Notes: generated by a model from the letters alone, not told the origin. Shown: positions 7,951 through 17,625, counted from the first letter of the stretch. The stretch is 64,000 nucleotides of DNA from Erwinia tasmaniensis Et1/99 (GCF_000026185.1 NC_010694.1:868001-932000); one strand, 5' to 3'. Translations and numbers: made by a program.

Positions 7951-8744
7951 TATATCCAGAAAAACCTATAGCCATTCGCGCAGATCAGCAGTATTAAACC
8001 TGCGGCGCTAAGAAAGGGGCCGAATGGCAGCGGCGCATTGAGCGATCGCCGGAACAGCAAATGGGTCAACAGCACCCAGGTTATTCCACTAATCGAAGCC
8101 AGCAGCAGCAGCACCGGCAGCTGCTGCCAACCCAGCCATGCGCCCAGGGCAGCCAGTAACTTCGCATCCCCCAGCCCAAGTGCGTCCTTACCTGACAGCA
8201 GGCGATAACCCTGCGCCAGCAGCGCCAGGGTCAAATAACCCGCGATTGCCCCGATGACGGCCGCCGCCAGGCCGGGGCCTCGAAGCCACCCCAGTAAATT
8301 GGCCGACAGGCCAATCCACAACAGCGGCATCGTCAGCGCATCGGGCAGCAGCTGATGTTCGGCATCAATTAATACCAGCGCCAGTAATAGCCAGCTAAAC
8401 AGCAGCACCGCCAGTAATAAGGTTCCGGGGGGAAAAAGCCAGCCGAGCGCCAGCGTCAGCAGTAGCGTAGCGAACTCGGTCAGAGGATAGCGGCGGGATA
8501 TTCGTCGCTGGCAATGGCGGCAGCGCCCCCTGAGCAGCAGCCAGCTCAGGAGCGGAATATTGTCGCGCCAGCGCACCGTAGTTTTACACCCCGGGCAGTG
8601 TGAAGCCGGTAGCCACAGGTTGAACCCCGGCGGCGCATCCGCACCGATCATCAGCGGCAGACGCCAGGTCACCACGTTAAGCAGGCTCCCTGTTGCGGCC
8701 CCCAGCAAGGCCAATAACAGCCAGTAAAAGCCGCTATCGATCAC
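7947..8744 (-). CDS. gspO: Prepilin peptidase / N-methyltransferase GspO (OutO)
   Basis: A polytopic inner-membrane aspartic protease that removes leader peptides of prepilins and pseudopilins and methylates the new N-terminus. The protein has the GSLLNVVTWRLP segment, the two CxxC pairs (CPGCKTTVRWRDNIPLLSWL and CRHCQRRIS) and both catalytic aspartates, in LVLIDAEHQLLPDALT and GLGDAKLLAALG. The frame is open to 8792, but a GTG at 8744 (MIDSGFYWLLL) starts directly at the first membrane segment and overlaps the gspM stop by 11 bases, the tight packing seen all along this operon; this gives 265 residues. It would process GspG, H, I, J and K and could also process PpdD. Confidence 0.9.
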   Translation of the reverse strand: MIDSGFYWLLLALLGAATGSLLNVVTWRLPLMIGADAPPGFNLWLPASHCPGCKTTVRWRDNIPLLSWLLLRGRCRHCQRRISRRYPLTEFATLLLTLALGWLFPPGTLLLAVLLFSWLLLALVLIDAEHQLLPDALTMPLLWIGLSANLLGWLRGPGLAAAVIGAIAGYLTLALLAQGYRLLSGKDALGLGDAKLLAALGAWLGWQQLPVLLLLASISGITWVLLTHLLFRRSLNAPLPFGPFLSAAGLILLICANGYRFFWIY

Positions 8745-9192
8745 GATTGAGTTCCATATGAACCAGCTGCAGTTGAGTCCCCTTTTGTTCAATAAGCAAA
8801 CGCGACGGTTGCAGCGCGTAGCGCTGCTCCAGCTTCACCAGTGAGTTTAATAACGATGCCAGCGAGACCTGCCCGCTGGCCGCGGTCCAGGTGTCGTCCG
8901 ATGTCTGTTGCAGGGCTAAGCCCTGTGGCAGCAGCGTATTCAGCTGTGCAAGGGCAGGTTTTTTTTCCGGCTGGCGGGCCAGTACCGCCTGTATCCGGCC
9001 TTCCAGCTGACGGATCTGCTGCCATTCAAGCTGACGCTGTTGCAGTTGGTTCTCCGCCCGCAGCTGCCAGGCTACCGCCTGTTCTCTGGCGATGTAGGAT
9101 CCGGCGACGATGGCACCGAACAGGCAAAGCATCAGCAGCCAGCGCTCGCGGGGTTGCCTGCTTTGCCAAAAGTTGAGACGTTTTTTATTCAT
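8734..9192 (-). CDS. gspM: T2SS inner-membrane platform protein GspM
   Basis: A 152-residue bitopic protein: a short basic cytoplasmic start, one membrane segment at about 18-35 (RWLLMLCLFGAIVAGSYIA), a coiled-coil-prone helix rich in Gln and Arg, then a small ferredoxin-like periplasmic domain. GspM stabilises GspL and the GspE-GspL platform. It overlaps gspL by 4 bases at its start and gspO at its end. Sequence alone gives a weak family signal, so position between gspL and gspO decides the call. Confidence 0.88.
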   Translation of the reverse strand: MNKKRLNFWQSRQPRERWLLMLCLFGAIVAGSYIAREQAVAWQLRAENQLQQRQLEWQQIRQLEGRIQAVLARQPEKKPALAQLNTLLPQGLALQQTSDDTWTAASGQVSLASLLNSLVKLEQRYALQPSRLLIEQKGTQLQLVHMELNRDR

Positions 9193-10256
9193 GGTTTCCT
9201 ACTAATAATAATGCTGCTGTCGCCTTGTCTGGCCAGTTGATAGCCCTCCGGCGTGATCAGCTCGTTATCCGCCGGTATCACTTTGGCGAAGTGTAAACTT
9301 AGCTGCTGGCGTTTAGCATCCCACTCCAGCGTTTGCAGCGGGATTTCTTTGATGTTTGAGAGCAGGGCCGAGCATTCCGTCAGAAGTACCAGCAGGCCGG
9401 CGGTGGGCTTATGGGTTTCTTTCTGATGTATGTGTGCCAGCAATGCCTGTGCGGGCTTTGCCGGTCGCTCCTGTGGAAAATAGTGCTGATAGTGTTGCAG
9501 CGTCTGCTCTCTGAACCGGTCGGCGGCTAGGTTTAGCTGCCAGCCATGATAAAGCGGGATCGCCGACAAACAGCATCCGGAGAGGAACAGTGCGGCGGTC
9601 AGGCTACGTAAGCCGTTACGCCAGTTTACCGCAGGGCTGAAACCACCGTGCAGCAGTGACGGCAGGCTGATTTTTTCAGCCTCTGCCGTTAATCGGCCGC
9701 ACGTTTCATGCTCCTTAACGCGCTCGCAAAGCGCACTGTCTTGGGCAGCAAGCAGCGGCAGATCGGCCACGGCTACGCTGACGCCGCTGAACGGTTCGGT
9801 GCGCGCCAGCCACTGCTCATCAAGGCGGAAAGCCTGGCCATGTGGCAACATTAAGACGTCTGGTAGCGCGTAGTCTGGGGTAAAACCACGCTGCTTAACC
9901 GCATCAAGGGCGGCCTGTAGCCTGGGAGGATCAACGGCCACCAGGTGATTTTCCTGTGCGGTACGCGCCAGCACGGTGAGATGCAATGTGTCGACATCAC
10001 CCAGCGCGGTCCCCTCCAGCTGCCATTTCAACGCTTCCGCCGACATCTTGCCGCCGGTCACGCAATAAAACAGACACTGCTCGGCGGGGATCGCCAGCCA
10101 CACCCTGTCTTTCTTCGCGCCGGGGATCGGATCGTCCTCCGTGCCGCTGCGAAATTCTCCGCTGGCGCTGCGGTATTCCCAGCACAGCGTATTGCGCGGC
10201 TGCCCGCTAAAATAAAAACAGAGTATCCCACTGTTTTTAGGTATTTTTTTTGCCAT
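9189..10256 (-). CDS. gspL: T2SS platform protein GspL
   Basis: A 355-residue bitopic protein from the ATG at 10256 (MAKKIPKNSGILCFYFSG), five bases after the gspK stop; the frame is open upstream but that part overlaps gspK. The N-terminal two-thirds form an actin-like cytoplasmic domain that docks the GspE ATPase. A membrane segment at about 215-240 (SLTAALFLSGCCLSAIPLYHG) is followed by a periplasmic ferredoxin-like domain that pairs with GspM. It belongs to the gspC-O operon. Confidence 0.9.
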   Translation of the reverse strand: MAKKIPKNSGILCFYFSGQPRNTLCWEYRSASGEFRSGTEDDPIPGAKKDRVWLAIPAEQCLFYCVTGGKMSAEALKWQLEGTALGDVDTLHLTVLARTAQENHLVAVDPPRLQAALDAVKQRGFTPDYALPDVLMLPHGQAFRLDEQWLARTEPFSGVSVAVADLPLLAAQDSALCERVKEHETCGRLTAEAEKISLPSLLHGGFSPAVNWRNGLRSLTAALFLSGCCLSAIPLYHGWQLNLAADRFREQTLQHYQHYFPQERPAKPAQALLAHIHQKETHKPTAGLLVLLTECSALLSNIKEIPLQTLEWDAKRQQLSLHFAKVIPADNELITPEGYQLARQGDSSIIISRKP

Positions 10257-10261
10257 CTTAA

Positions 10262-11155
10262 TTACTCGCTTAATCCATGAAGACGTGCGGTGATCCGGTA
10301 TTGTCCATCCTGGTGTTGGATACGACTGCGCAGTGCGGCAAATATCGTCGGGTGGTTGCTCCACATCAGCAGCTCGTAGCGATCGCTTCGGGTCGCCAGC
10401 ACGCTTTGCAGCAGGGCGATAGCCGGGCCGATAGTTGTCATGTTGAGGGGTTTGATTAATGCGCTGAGATCCGCCCATCCCTGTGGCGGACGCGAATCTA
10501 GCAGGGACTGAACCTGTTTTATTGACAGCGTATTGGCAAACAGTGCCCGCATCAGGGGTAACTGCCTGTCGGTCAACCCGTTAATATTGATGGCAATATT
10601 CGTTTCAGGGACCGCACACAGTAAGGGTTGCAGCTGACGCCAAAGGTCGGGCGTGACCGTCGGCAGCCGTTTTATCTGGCTGATTTCATCGAACAGACGC
10701 CATTTATTGACTAGCGGATCGGGTTTGACGAGGGAAATCACCTGCTGCATCAGGGCTTCAGCCTGCGGTCGTGCCATGCCCAGATTGCTTAGCATATGCA
10801 CAAATACCTGATGCGCCATTGGCGGTGGAACCTGTAGCGCCGGGTCTGTCACCCTTTGCGGCAGTAGCGTATTGAGGTTAAAGCATGCCTGGTGGTCCAG
10901 CAGTTCAAATTGGATCAGCTGCTCGCCAAACTGACGCTGGCGTACCACTAACTGCGGCTTTTGCAGCGGCTGCGAGTTGAGAAACCAGCGTTCAGCGCTC
11001 AACAGATCCCATTTGCTCTGTTGGAACGCCTGGCTGCTTTCTGCACGCGCCAATGCCTGCATGCCATACTGGTTAGCGGTGGTGGCCAGCAGCGCCATAA
11101 TGGCGATCGTCAGCAGGACCACCAGCATAGCCATTCCGCGTTGCGATCTTGGCAT
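10262..11155 (-). CDS. gspK: T2SS minor pseudopilin GspK
   Basis: A 297-residue minor pseudopilin thought to cap the tip of the pseudopilus with GspI and GspJ. The start at 11155 (MPRSQRGMAMLVVLLTIAIM) shares one base with the gspJ stop codon. After the prepilin leader, cleavage after Gly leaves Met rather than Phe at +1 and there is no Glu at +5, as is usual for GspK. The large alpha domain follows, with CFNLN and later the SAM-like helical repeat. Somewhat shorter than many GspK proteins (around 320). Confidence 0.9.
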   Translation of the reverse strand: MPRSQRGMAMLVVLLTIAIMALLATTANQYGMQALARAESSQAFQQSKWDLLSAERWFLNSQPLQKPQLVVRQRQFGEQLIQFELLDHQACFNLNTLLPQRVTDPALQVPPPMAHQVFVHMLSNLGMARPQAEALMQQVISLVKPDPLVNKWRLFDEISQIKRLPTVTPDLWRQLQPLLCAVPETNIAININGLTDRQLPLMRALFANTLSIKQVQSLLDSRPPQGWADLSALIKPLNMTTIGPAIALLQSVLATRSDRYELLMWSNHPTIFAALRSRIQHQDGQYRITARLHGLSE

Positions 11156-11715
11156 CAGTCTACCCCACTCACGATAATGACCCGGCTTAGTTTGCCGTAA
11201 TGCGTGGTATTCAGGGTCACCTCGATCGCTTGCGGCAGTGAAAATGCGGCGCGCCATTGGGGCGACCATCTCCCCGCTGACCAGTAACGCAGGGTGACCT
11301 TTTCAATCTCGTTAAAGCGCGCGGTGATCGCATTGTCTTCCACGGTTTCACGTATAAGCTGCTGGTCTGCCAGCCGCCAGCGGATTGCCTGTAGGGTTGA
11401 GCGGGGCAGCGTGGAGCCGGGCAACGTCGCGTTACGGCGAGTTAACTGGAGTAGGGCTTCAGGCCTGTTGCTGATAAAGGCTGGCCGCGTGCCTGAAATC
11501 GTTTCATCCTGTGCCGGGATCATGGCGTGCGAGATATCGCGGTCGAGCAGTGAGAACAGGCGCTGCATCTCTTCCAGCCGCGTAACGTGCTCACGTGTCA
11601 GTTCACCGTTGCGCATGACCCCTTGCAGTATCTGATATCCCATCAGGCCGAGCAGCGCAAAGATAGCCAGCGCCAGCATCATTTCGATCAGCGTGAATCC
11701 TCGTTGTTTCTGCAT
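11155..11715 (-). CDS. gspJ: T2SS minor pseudopilin GspJ
   Basis: A 186-residue pseudopilin from the ATG at 11715 (MQKQRGFTLIEMMLALAIFA), which shares one base with the gspI stop. It has the type III leader (GFTLIE) with Glu at +5, a hydrophobic helix and a beta-rich globular part with the RDISHA motif typical of GspJ. It assembles with GspI and GspK at the pseudopilus tip. Confidence 0.92.
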   Translation of the reverse strand: MQKQRGFTLIEMMLALAIFALLGLMGYQILQGVMRNGELTREHVTRLEEMQRLFSLLDRDISHAMIPAQDETISGTRPAFISNRPEALLQLTRRNATLPGSTLPRSTLQAIRWRLADQQLIRETVEDNAITARFNEIEKVTLRYWSAGRWSPQWRAAFSLPQAIEVTLNTTHYGKLSRVIIVSGVD

Positions 11716-12077
11716 TATTCCTTTACCTGCCAACTGTGTAGGGTGGCGATAGCATGCTGACTGTTTTTGTCTGAACGTACCTCAATCTCCAGCGCACGGA
11801 TTTTGGGGTCGCTGGTACTGACTCCTCGCCAGCGCCAGAACCAGCGCTGCTCTGCCATGACGCTGGTGCCGTACAGCCACTGCTGTGCAGGCCAGGTACG
11901 CTCCAGATAACGTTCAGCCAGCTGATTGTCGGCCACCCAGTAAGCAAACTGCTTCTGCTCGAGAAGGGTCAGGTTGCGTACCTGTTCCCCGGTCGTTTTC
12001 ATCAATGCCAGCCCGGCGATGGCCAGGATCGCTAATGCGACCATCACTTCCAGTAGCGTCATTCCCCGCTGTTTCAT
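11715..12077 (-). CDS. gspI: T2SS minor pseudopilin GspI
   Basis: A 120-residue pseudopilin with leader and helix MKQRGMTLLEVMVALAILAI (Gly-Met cleavage site, Glu at +5), followed by the ADNQLAER block characteristic of GspI. It overlaps gspH by 4 bases and gspJ by one. It initiates the tip complex with GspJ and GspK. Confidence 0.93.
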   Translation of the reverse strand: MKQRGMTLLEVMVALAILAIAGLALMKTTGEQVRNLTLLEQKQFAYWVADNQLAERYLERTWPAQQWLYGTSVMAEQRWFWRWRGVSTSDPKIRALEIEVRSDKNSQHAIATLHSWQVKE

Positions 12078-12559
12078 GGTAACTCCCGCAGCGTTATCTC
12101 ACCCTCAGCCGAAACAATCTCGCTGGCCGTCATGTCTGGCCCGCTCAGCCGCAGGGTAAACGGCGGCTGGTCACCATCGGGAAGAAACAGCAGCGTAGCG
12201 GGCAGCTTCACCATTTTTCCCTGTTGGTGGAGGGTGACAGAGAGGCCTGCCGGTAGCTGATAACGCGCCAGCCGGTTTTCGACCGGTTGCCAGCGATAAC
12301 CTTTAAAAAGGGTGTCATCTTTGCTTTCTCCCGGCACCAGACGTGCCAGATCACCCCGCTGTGGATCTATCCTTAAACGGATCACCGCCCCGTCCAGCGG
12401 CGCCTGGCCAGCGGCCCAGCGCATCATCACCAGCAGTTTTTCGGCTTCGGGACGGGTACTGTCCGACGGCAGGGTCGCCACGGCGAGCAGCGCGATACCG
12501 CTTAACAGCAGCAGAACCAGCATGACTTCCAGTAGGGTAAATCCGGCGTGGCGCTGCAT
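12074..12559 (-). CDS. gspH: T2SS minor pseudopilin GspH
   Basis: A 161-residue pseudopilin with MQRHAGFTLLEVMLVLLLLS (GspO site after Gly, Glu at +5), a hydrophobic helix and a beta-sandwich C-terminal part. GspH links the GspG filament to the tip complex. Its ATG overlaps the gspG stop (one base). Confidence 0.92.
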   Translation of the reverse strand: MQRHAGFTLLEVMLVLLLLSGIALLAVATLPSDSTRPEAEKLLVMMRWAAGQAPLDGAVIRLRIDPQRGDLARLVPGESKDDTLFKGYRWQPVENRLARYQLPAGLSVTLHQQGKMVKLPATLLFLPDGDQPPFTLRLSGPDMTASEIVSAEGEITLRELP

Positions 12560-13008
12560 TACAACGCTTCGGCCTCAGGCTGCCAGTTGGTAATATCGTC
12601 TGCGGTTTGCGGCGTGCCGTCAGGACCGGCAGAGAAAATATCCAGCGCGCTATGCTGGCCTGGGTTGGCCAGCTGGTAATCGTTGCCCCACGGATCCTGC
12701 GGCAAGCGGCGAACGTAGCCATCGCTACGATAATTCCGCGGCACCGGTTCTGCCGTGGGCTTGGTGACCAGCGCTTTCAGCCCCTGTGCCGTGGTGGGAT
12801 AGCGGCTATTATCCAGCCGGTACATGTCCAGCGAGTTTTCCAGGGTAATAATGTCGCTGACGGCTTTCTGGCGATCGGCGCGGTCCTTATTGCCCATCAG
12901 GCTGGGGATCACCAGGCTGGCAAGAATGCCGAGAATGACGATCACCACCATAATTTCCAGCAGGGTGAAGCCGCTCTGCTGGCGGCGGCGTGCGGTTGAT
13001 TGTTCCAT
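12559..13008 (-). CDS. gspG: T2SS major pseudopilin GspG
   Basis: A 149-residue major pseudopilin. The leader ends QQSG and the mature helix begins FTLLEIMVVIVILGILASLV. The GspG hallmarks follow: a helix with Asn-Ser-Leu-Asp-Met-Tyr, RYPTTAQGL, PQDPWGNDYQL and the calcium-binding end DIFSAGPDGTPQTADDI. It polymerises into the pseudopilus in the periplasm. It lies 6 bases after gspF. Confidence 0.96.
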   Translation of the reverse strand: MEQSTARRRQQSGFTLLEIMVVIVILGILASLVIPSLMGNKDRADRQKAVSDIITLENSLDMYRLDNSRYPTTAQGLKALVTKPTAEPVPRNYRSDGYVRRLPQDPWGNDYQLANPGQHSALDIFSAGPDGTPQTADDITNWQPEAEAL

Positions 13009-13014
13009 TGTGAT

Positions 13015-14220
13015 TTATCCTATCAGACTGTTAAGTTGTAAAATCGGTTGCAAAATGGCCAGGACGATAAACAGCACCACGCCCGCCATCACCACCACCA
13101 GCAGGGGTTCAAACAGGCTGACTGCCAGCGTCATCTGGCCGAGAAAGGCGCTGTCCTGAATATCGGCCGCTTTGGTCAGCATGCTGTCCAGTTCGCCGCT
13201 GCTTTCACCGCTGGCGATCATGTGGCCCATCATCGGCGACAATAGCGTTGTCTGTTCCAGCGCCAGCGTCAGGGTTGTGCCTTCGCGTACTCTTTCCGCG
13301 GCGAGCTGGAGCTGTTGGCGTATAAACAGATTGGTCAACACCGTGGCGCTGATGTGCATGCCCTCCAGCAACGGCACGGCGCTGTTGGTGAGAATACTGA
13401 GGGTACGCGCATAGCGCGCCAGGTTGAGGTTCAGCGCGATACGCCCGATAAGCGGTAGCCGCAGCTTGGCCCGGTGCCAGCGCATACGCTGTGTCGGGCG
13501 GCGCAGCAGGATGCGGGCGCAGAACCCCGCCAGCAGCATAACCAGCAGTACCGGCAGGCCAACGGCGCGCGTCATCTCGCTGATGGCCATCAGCAGACGG
13601 GTAGAAAGCGGCAGCGCCTGTTTCATATGCACAAACTGCTCGACCACGCTCGGTACTACTGCCGTCAGCAAAATGGTAATGACGCTGATAGCAACCAGCG
13701 TCAGTAGCAGGGGATAGATCATTGCCTGGGTGAGCTTACTTTTGATCTGCTGCGTTTTTTCACTGTAATCGGCCAGCTGCTCCAGCACGTTATCCAGTTT
13801 CCCCGAGGCTTCGCCCGCGGCGATCATCGCCTGATAGAGAGGGGGGAAGGTGGCGGGATAGAGGCTAACGGCATCCGCCAGCGAAGCGCCTTCAAGCACC
13901 TTCTGGCGGATGGCGTGCAGCATGGTGCGCCCCGCCGGCCTGGTCGTCTGCTTTTCCAGCGCCAGCAGCGCCTGTTCCAGCGGTAAGGCCGCACCGACCA
14001 GCGTTGCCAGCTGGCGTGTCATTAAGACCCGCTCGCCGGCGGACAGCGAACGGCGGGATGACGAGGCAGCACGCAGTGAACCTGATTTTACCGGGCGCAA
14101 GCGCAGCGGCTGGAGCTGCTGTTCGCGCAGCCGTTGGCGTGCCTGCTGCGGCGTGTCGGCCTCGGTTTCTCCCTGTACCTTGACGCCGCGCTGATTGAGC
14201 GCCTGATAGCGAAAGCGCAT
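13015..14220 (-). CDS. gspF: T2SS inner-membrane platform protein GspF
   Basis: A 401-residue polytopic protein with two repeated helical cytoplasmic domains (T2SSF family) and three membrane segments. Family motifs are clear: LPLEQALLALEKQ, YPATFPPLYQAMIAAGEASG, and in the second half LLEGMHISATV and MIASGESSGELD. GspF couples the GspE ATPase to pseudopilus growth. Its ATG lies immediately after, and offset from, the gspE stop. It is paralogous to HofC encoded 8.5 kb downstream. Confidence 0.96.
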   Translation of the reverse strand: MRFRYQALNQRGVKVQGETEADTPQQARQRLREQQLQPLRLRPVKSGSLRAASSSRRSLSAGERVLMTRQLATLVGAALPLEQALLALEKQTTRPAGRTMLHAIRQKVLEGASLADAVSLYPATFPPLYQAMIAAGEASGKLDNVLEQLADYSEKTQQIKSKLTQAMIYPLLLTLVAISVITILLTAVVPSVVEQFVHMKQALPLSTRLLMAISEMTRAVGLPVLLVMLLAGFCARILLRRPTQRMRWHRAKLRLPLIGRIALNLNLARYARTLSILTNSAVPLLEGMHISATVLTNLFIRQQLQLAAERVREGTTLTLALEQTTLLSPMMGHMIASGESSGELDSMLTKAADIQDSAFLGQMTLAVSLFEPLLVVVMAGVVLFIVLAILQPILQLNSLIG

Positions 14221-14221
14221 A

Positions 14222-15688
14222 TCAATGTGCCTCGCGCGTGACGCGAAGGATTTCTTCGAGCGTGGTCATGCCGCTAAGCACCTTTTGCAGCCCGTCCTGT
14301 TGCAAAGAGCAATAGTCGGCGTTGACCAGCTGGCTAAGTTCCTTTTCACTTTTGTTTTGGCCGATTGCCTGGCGCAGCGCATCATCAATGGTCAACAGCT
14401 CATAGATGCCGATGCGCCCCCGATAGCCGTTTTGATTGCACTTTTCGCAGCCGACGGCGCGCCACAGCGGTACGCATTGAGTCGGGCTGTGTGGGAAGTG
14501 GGTCAATTCAGCAGCGGTAGCCTCGCCCGGCTGACGGCAGGCGGGGCACAGCCGGCGAACCAGACGCTGGGCCAGTACGCCAATCAGTGAGTTGGCCAGC
14601 AGGAAGGGTTCAACCCCCATATCGCGCAGGCGCTCGATGGCACCAAAAGCGCTGTTGGTATGTAACGTGGAGAGCACCAGATGCCCGGTAAGGGAGGCCT
14701 GAACGGCGATCTGTGCGGTTTCACCGTCACGGATCTCCCCGATCATCACGATGTCCGGGTCCTGGCGCAGAATGGCGCGCAGGCCACGGGCAAAGGTCAT
14801 ATCAACCTTGCTGTTGACCTGCGTCTGTCCGATCCCTTCCAGCTCGTACTCCACCGGATCTTCGATGGTCATGATATTTTTATCGTCGCTATGGATAAGC
14901 TTAAGCCCGGCGTACAGGGTGGTGCTTTTCCCAGAGCCGGTGGGGCCGGTCACCAGCAGAATGCCATGTGGCGTTTTCAGCAGGCGATTCATCGCCTGCT
15001 CCGCCTGGGGTGACATGCCGATATCGGCCAGGTTCAGCGTCAGTCCGTTTTTATCCAGCACGCGCAGCACGATGCGCTCCCCGTGACGCGAGGGCAGGGT
15101 CGAAACGCGCACGTCGATATTTCTGCCGCCGAGGCGCAGAGAAATACGTCCATCCTGCGGTATGCGTTTTTCCGCAATGTCGAGCTTTGCCATCACCTTA
15201 ATACGCGATAACAGGTAGCGACTGAGCTGTGCCGGGGGCGACAGAATGGTGCGCAGCATGCCGTCGATGCGAAAGCGGACGCTTAGCTTTTTCTCGAATG
15301 GCTCGATATGAATATCGGAAGCGCCTTCTTTGATTGCCTCACTGAGGATGGCGTTAATCAGGCGGATAACCGGCGCGCCATCATCGCTGTCGAGCAGGTC
15401 GTTATCCTCCGGTAGTCCATCCACCAGCTCATCGAGATCGAACTCACTGCCCAGCGTTTCAAACATCTGCGTTGAAGAGGCATTCTGTTGATAAGCATCG
15501 CTCATCTTCTGGAGAAACACCTCTTCAGAAAGCAACGTCAGGCTGGCCTCCGGTGCATGGCGGCGTGCTTCCAGAATGGCCGTCATTCTGCTCCCCGCAT
15601 GGAAGCACAGGGCCGTGGATCCCCCCTCCGGCAGCAGCAACACGTTATGCTGCTGCACCCAGCTGAACGGAAATAATGCCTGGCTCAT
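14222..15688 (-). CDS. gspE: T2SS assembly ATPase GspE
   Basis: A 488-residue cytoplasmic hexameric ATPase that drives the T2SS. The N1E domain is followed by the family blocks EGASDIHIEPFE, Walker A LLVTGPTGSGKSTTLYAGL, the Asp box (NIMTIEDPVEYELEG), Walker B DIVMIGEIRDGETA, the His box (GHLVLSTLHTNSA), and a four-cysteine zinc site (CPAC and CEKC) near 390-430. It overlaps gspD by 4 bases. Every catalytic motif is intact, so the machine looks functional. Confidence 0.97.
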   Translation of the reverse strand: MSQALFPFSWVQQHNVLLLPEGGSTALCFHAGSRMTAILEARRHAPEASLTLLSEEVFLQKMSDAYQQNASSTQMFETLGSEFDLDELVDGLPEDNDLLDSDDGAPVIRLINAILSEAIKEGASDIHIEPFEKKLSVRFRIDGMLRTILSPPAQLSRYLLSRIKVMAKLDIAEKRIPQDGRISLRLGGRNIDVRVSTLPSRHGERIVLRVLDKNGLTLNLADIGMSPQAEQAMNRLLKTPHGILLVTGPTGSGKSTTLYAGLKLIHSDDKNIMTIEDPVEYELEGIGQTQVNSKVDMTFARGLRAILRQDPDIVMIGEIRDGETAQIAVQASLTGHLVLSTLHTNSAFGAIERLRDMGVEPFLLANSLIGVLAQRLVRRLCPACRQPGEATAAELTHFPHSPTQCVPLWRAVGCEKCNQNGYRGRIGIYELLTIDDALRQAIGQNKSEKELSQLVNADYCSLQQDGLQKVLSGMTTLEEILRVTREAH

Positions 15689-17625
15689 CGCGGCTGTTTC
15701 CGATAAAAATCAGCGATCTGCTTCTGTGTTTCCATCAGCGCCTGATTGCTCTGCTTGCCGGACAAATTCTCATCGATCGCTTTACCGATGCGTTTGTCTC
15801 CTTCCTCTTCGCTGAGCGTTTCGCGGAAGTTTTTCAGTTTGCCGCCGCTGGTAAGATCAAAGCTGTCCTGCTGACGGATAATCGTTGGGCGAATAAACAG
15901 CATCAGGTTGCGTTTACTTTTTTTATCAGAGGTGTAACGGAACAGCCCGCCGATGAACGGGATTTTGCCTAGCAACGGAACGCTGCTCTCTACATTGCTA
16001 TGTGTGGTATCAAGCAGCCCGCCGACCACGACGGTTTTACCGCTTTGAACCAGAACCGCATTCTTGACCAGGCGGGTATTGAAGGTGGCTCCCAGCGGAT
16101 CGACCGAACTCTGTTCTGCCACGCTGGAGACTTCCTGCTCAATTTCCATCAACACCGAGTCGCCTTCGTTGATTTGCGGCTTCACTTTCAGTTTGATACC
16201 CACGCTTTTACGATCGACCGAGTTGAATACGCCATCGCCGCTGGTGGTTTGTGAGCCGGTGAGAATAGGGACGTCCTGGCCAACGGTGAATTCGGCTTCC
16301 ATGTTGTCCAGCGTCACAATACTCGGCGTGGCCAAAATATTATTCAGGCTGTTGGTTTGCAGCGCGTTAAATAATCCGGCCCAGTTACCGTGATAGAAGC
16401 CCGCAGCCAGACCGTTGGTTTTGCTCAGTGTTTCGGCAACGGTGCTGCCAATCAGGTGACTGACTGGCGCATCGGCTGCCGGAAACTGCGTTCCCCCTCC
16501 GTGTTGGTTAAACCACTGAACGCCCAGCGCCAGCCCGTCAGCATCCTGAACCTCAACGATGATCGCTTCTACCTGCACCTGTGCACGGCTGATATCGAGT
16601 CGGTTAATGATATCTTCAAGATCGCCCATCACGTCCGGTGGCGCGTTGATAATCAGGGAGTTGGTATAGGTGTCGGCCTTCACCACAATGTCTTTTGACA
16701 TCGCGACAGGGCTGGCGGTTTTAGACTCTGCTTTATCCTGTATAGAGCCGCTTACGCCACTCAGAACCTCTAACAGGTTCTCCGCTTTGGCATGTTTCAG
16801 ATAAAACACTTTGGAGTTGCTGCTGTGGTCTTTCTCCTCGTCCAGATTTCTGGCCGCGTCGATCAGCTGCTGGCGTGCCAGCTCGTCGCCGGTAAGCAGC
16901 ACGGAATTGGTACGCGTATCCGCAACGGCTTTGGCGAACGATTTATTACCGCCTGCCGTTTTGTTATCACCCTTGATTGAATTGAGGATCTCTGCGACCT
17001 GAGGCGCTGATGCCCACTGTAATTTCACGGTGTTAACCGTCGTATCTTCAGGCAGATCGATATTTTCGACGATGGCCATCAGCTGACTGATGACCGCCGC
17101 TCTGCCCGTCATTAATAGTACGTTACTGGGGTCGTAATGAACGACGCTACCTGCTGCCGCATCGTTAAGCTGGCGTAATAACGGAGCCAGATCTTTAGCC
17201 GCGACAAATTGAAGTGGCACAACCCGGGTAATGATCTCATCGCCGCTCACGCTGGCCCCACCCGTGACAAACGGCACGGCGGCACCTTTGGCACTTTTCG
17301 AGGGAATAATCTTAAGCACGCCGTTATCCATACTGATCGCGGTGTAGCCGTAGACCTCTAGTACGCTGAGAAAAAACTGGTAATACTGATCGGCATCGAG
17401 CGTTTCATAGCTGCGGACGCTAATTTTTCCTTTCACCGTCGGATCGATAATGATGGTTTTATTGAGTGATTTACTTACGGTGTTAATAAACTCTTCGATC
17501 TCGGTGTTTTTAAAGCTTGCCTGATAGCCTTCCGCCTGCACGGAGGAGGAGAATAGCGAGCAAATCAGCAGCAGAAGGGGCAAACGCCTGGCGCTGGCTG
17601 GGCGGTGGGAGTTCATCAGTTTCAT
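15685..17625 (-). CDS. gspD: T2SS outer-membrane secretin GspD
   Basis: A 646-residue secretin. A Sec signal (to about residue 31, SVQA) is followed by N0 (YQASFKNTEIEEFINTVSKS), N1-N3 modules with the repeated VxLxxAxA patterns, and the secretin core with VPILTGSQTTSGDGVFNSVD, KVKPQINEGDSVLMEIEQEV, and VVVGGLLDTTHSNVESSVPL. The C-terminal tail (about 600-646, with GKQSNQALMETQKQIADFYR) looks like the S-domain that binds a GspS-type pilotin. The 15-mer forms the outer-membrane channel. An alternative start at residue 4 (MNSHRP) is possible. Confidence 0.97.
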   Translation of the reverse strand: MKLMNSHRPASARRLPLLLLICSLFSSSVQAEGYQASFKNTEIEEFINTVSKSLNKTIIIDPTVKGKISVRSYETLDADQYYQFFLSVLEVYGYTAISMDNGVLKIIPSKSAKGAAVPFVTGGASVSGDEIITRVVPLQFVAAKDLAPLLRQLNDAAAGSVVHYDPSNVLLMTGRAAVISQLMAIVENIDLPEDTTVNTVKLQWASAPQVAEILNSIKGDNKTAGGNKSFAKAVADTRTNSVLLTGDELARQQLIDAARNLDEEKDHSSNSKVFYLKHAKAENLLEVLSGVSGSIQDKAESKTASPVAMSKDIVVKADTYTNSLIINAPPDVMGDLEDIINRLDISRAQVQVEAIIVEVQDADGLALGVQWFNQHGGGTQFPAADAPVSHLIGSTVAETLSKTNGLAAGFYHGNWAGLFNALQTNSLNNILATPSIVTLDNMEAEFTVGQDVPILTGSQTTSGDGVFNSVDRKSVGIKLKVKPQINEGDSVLMEIEQEVSSVAEQSSVDPLGATFNTRLVKNAVLVQSGKTVVVGGLLDTTHSNVESSVPLLGKIPFIGGLFRYTSDKKSKRNLMLFIRPTIIRQQDSFDLTSGGKLKNFRETLSEEEGDKRIGKAIDENLSGKQSNQALMETQKQIADFYRKQPR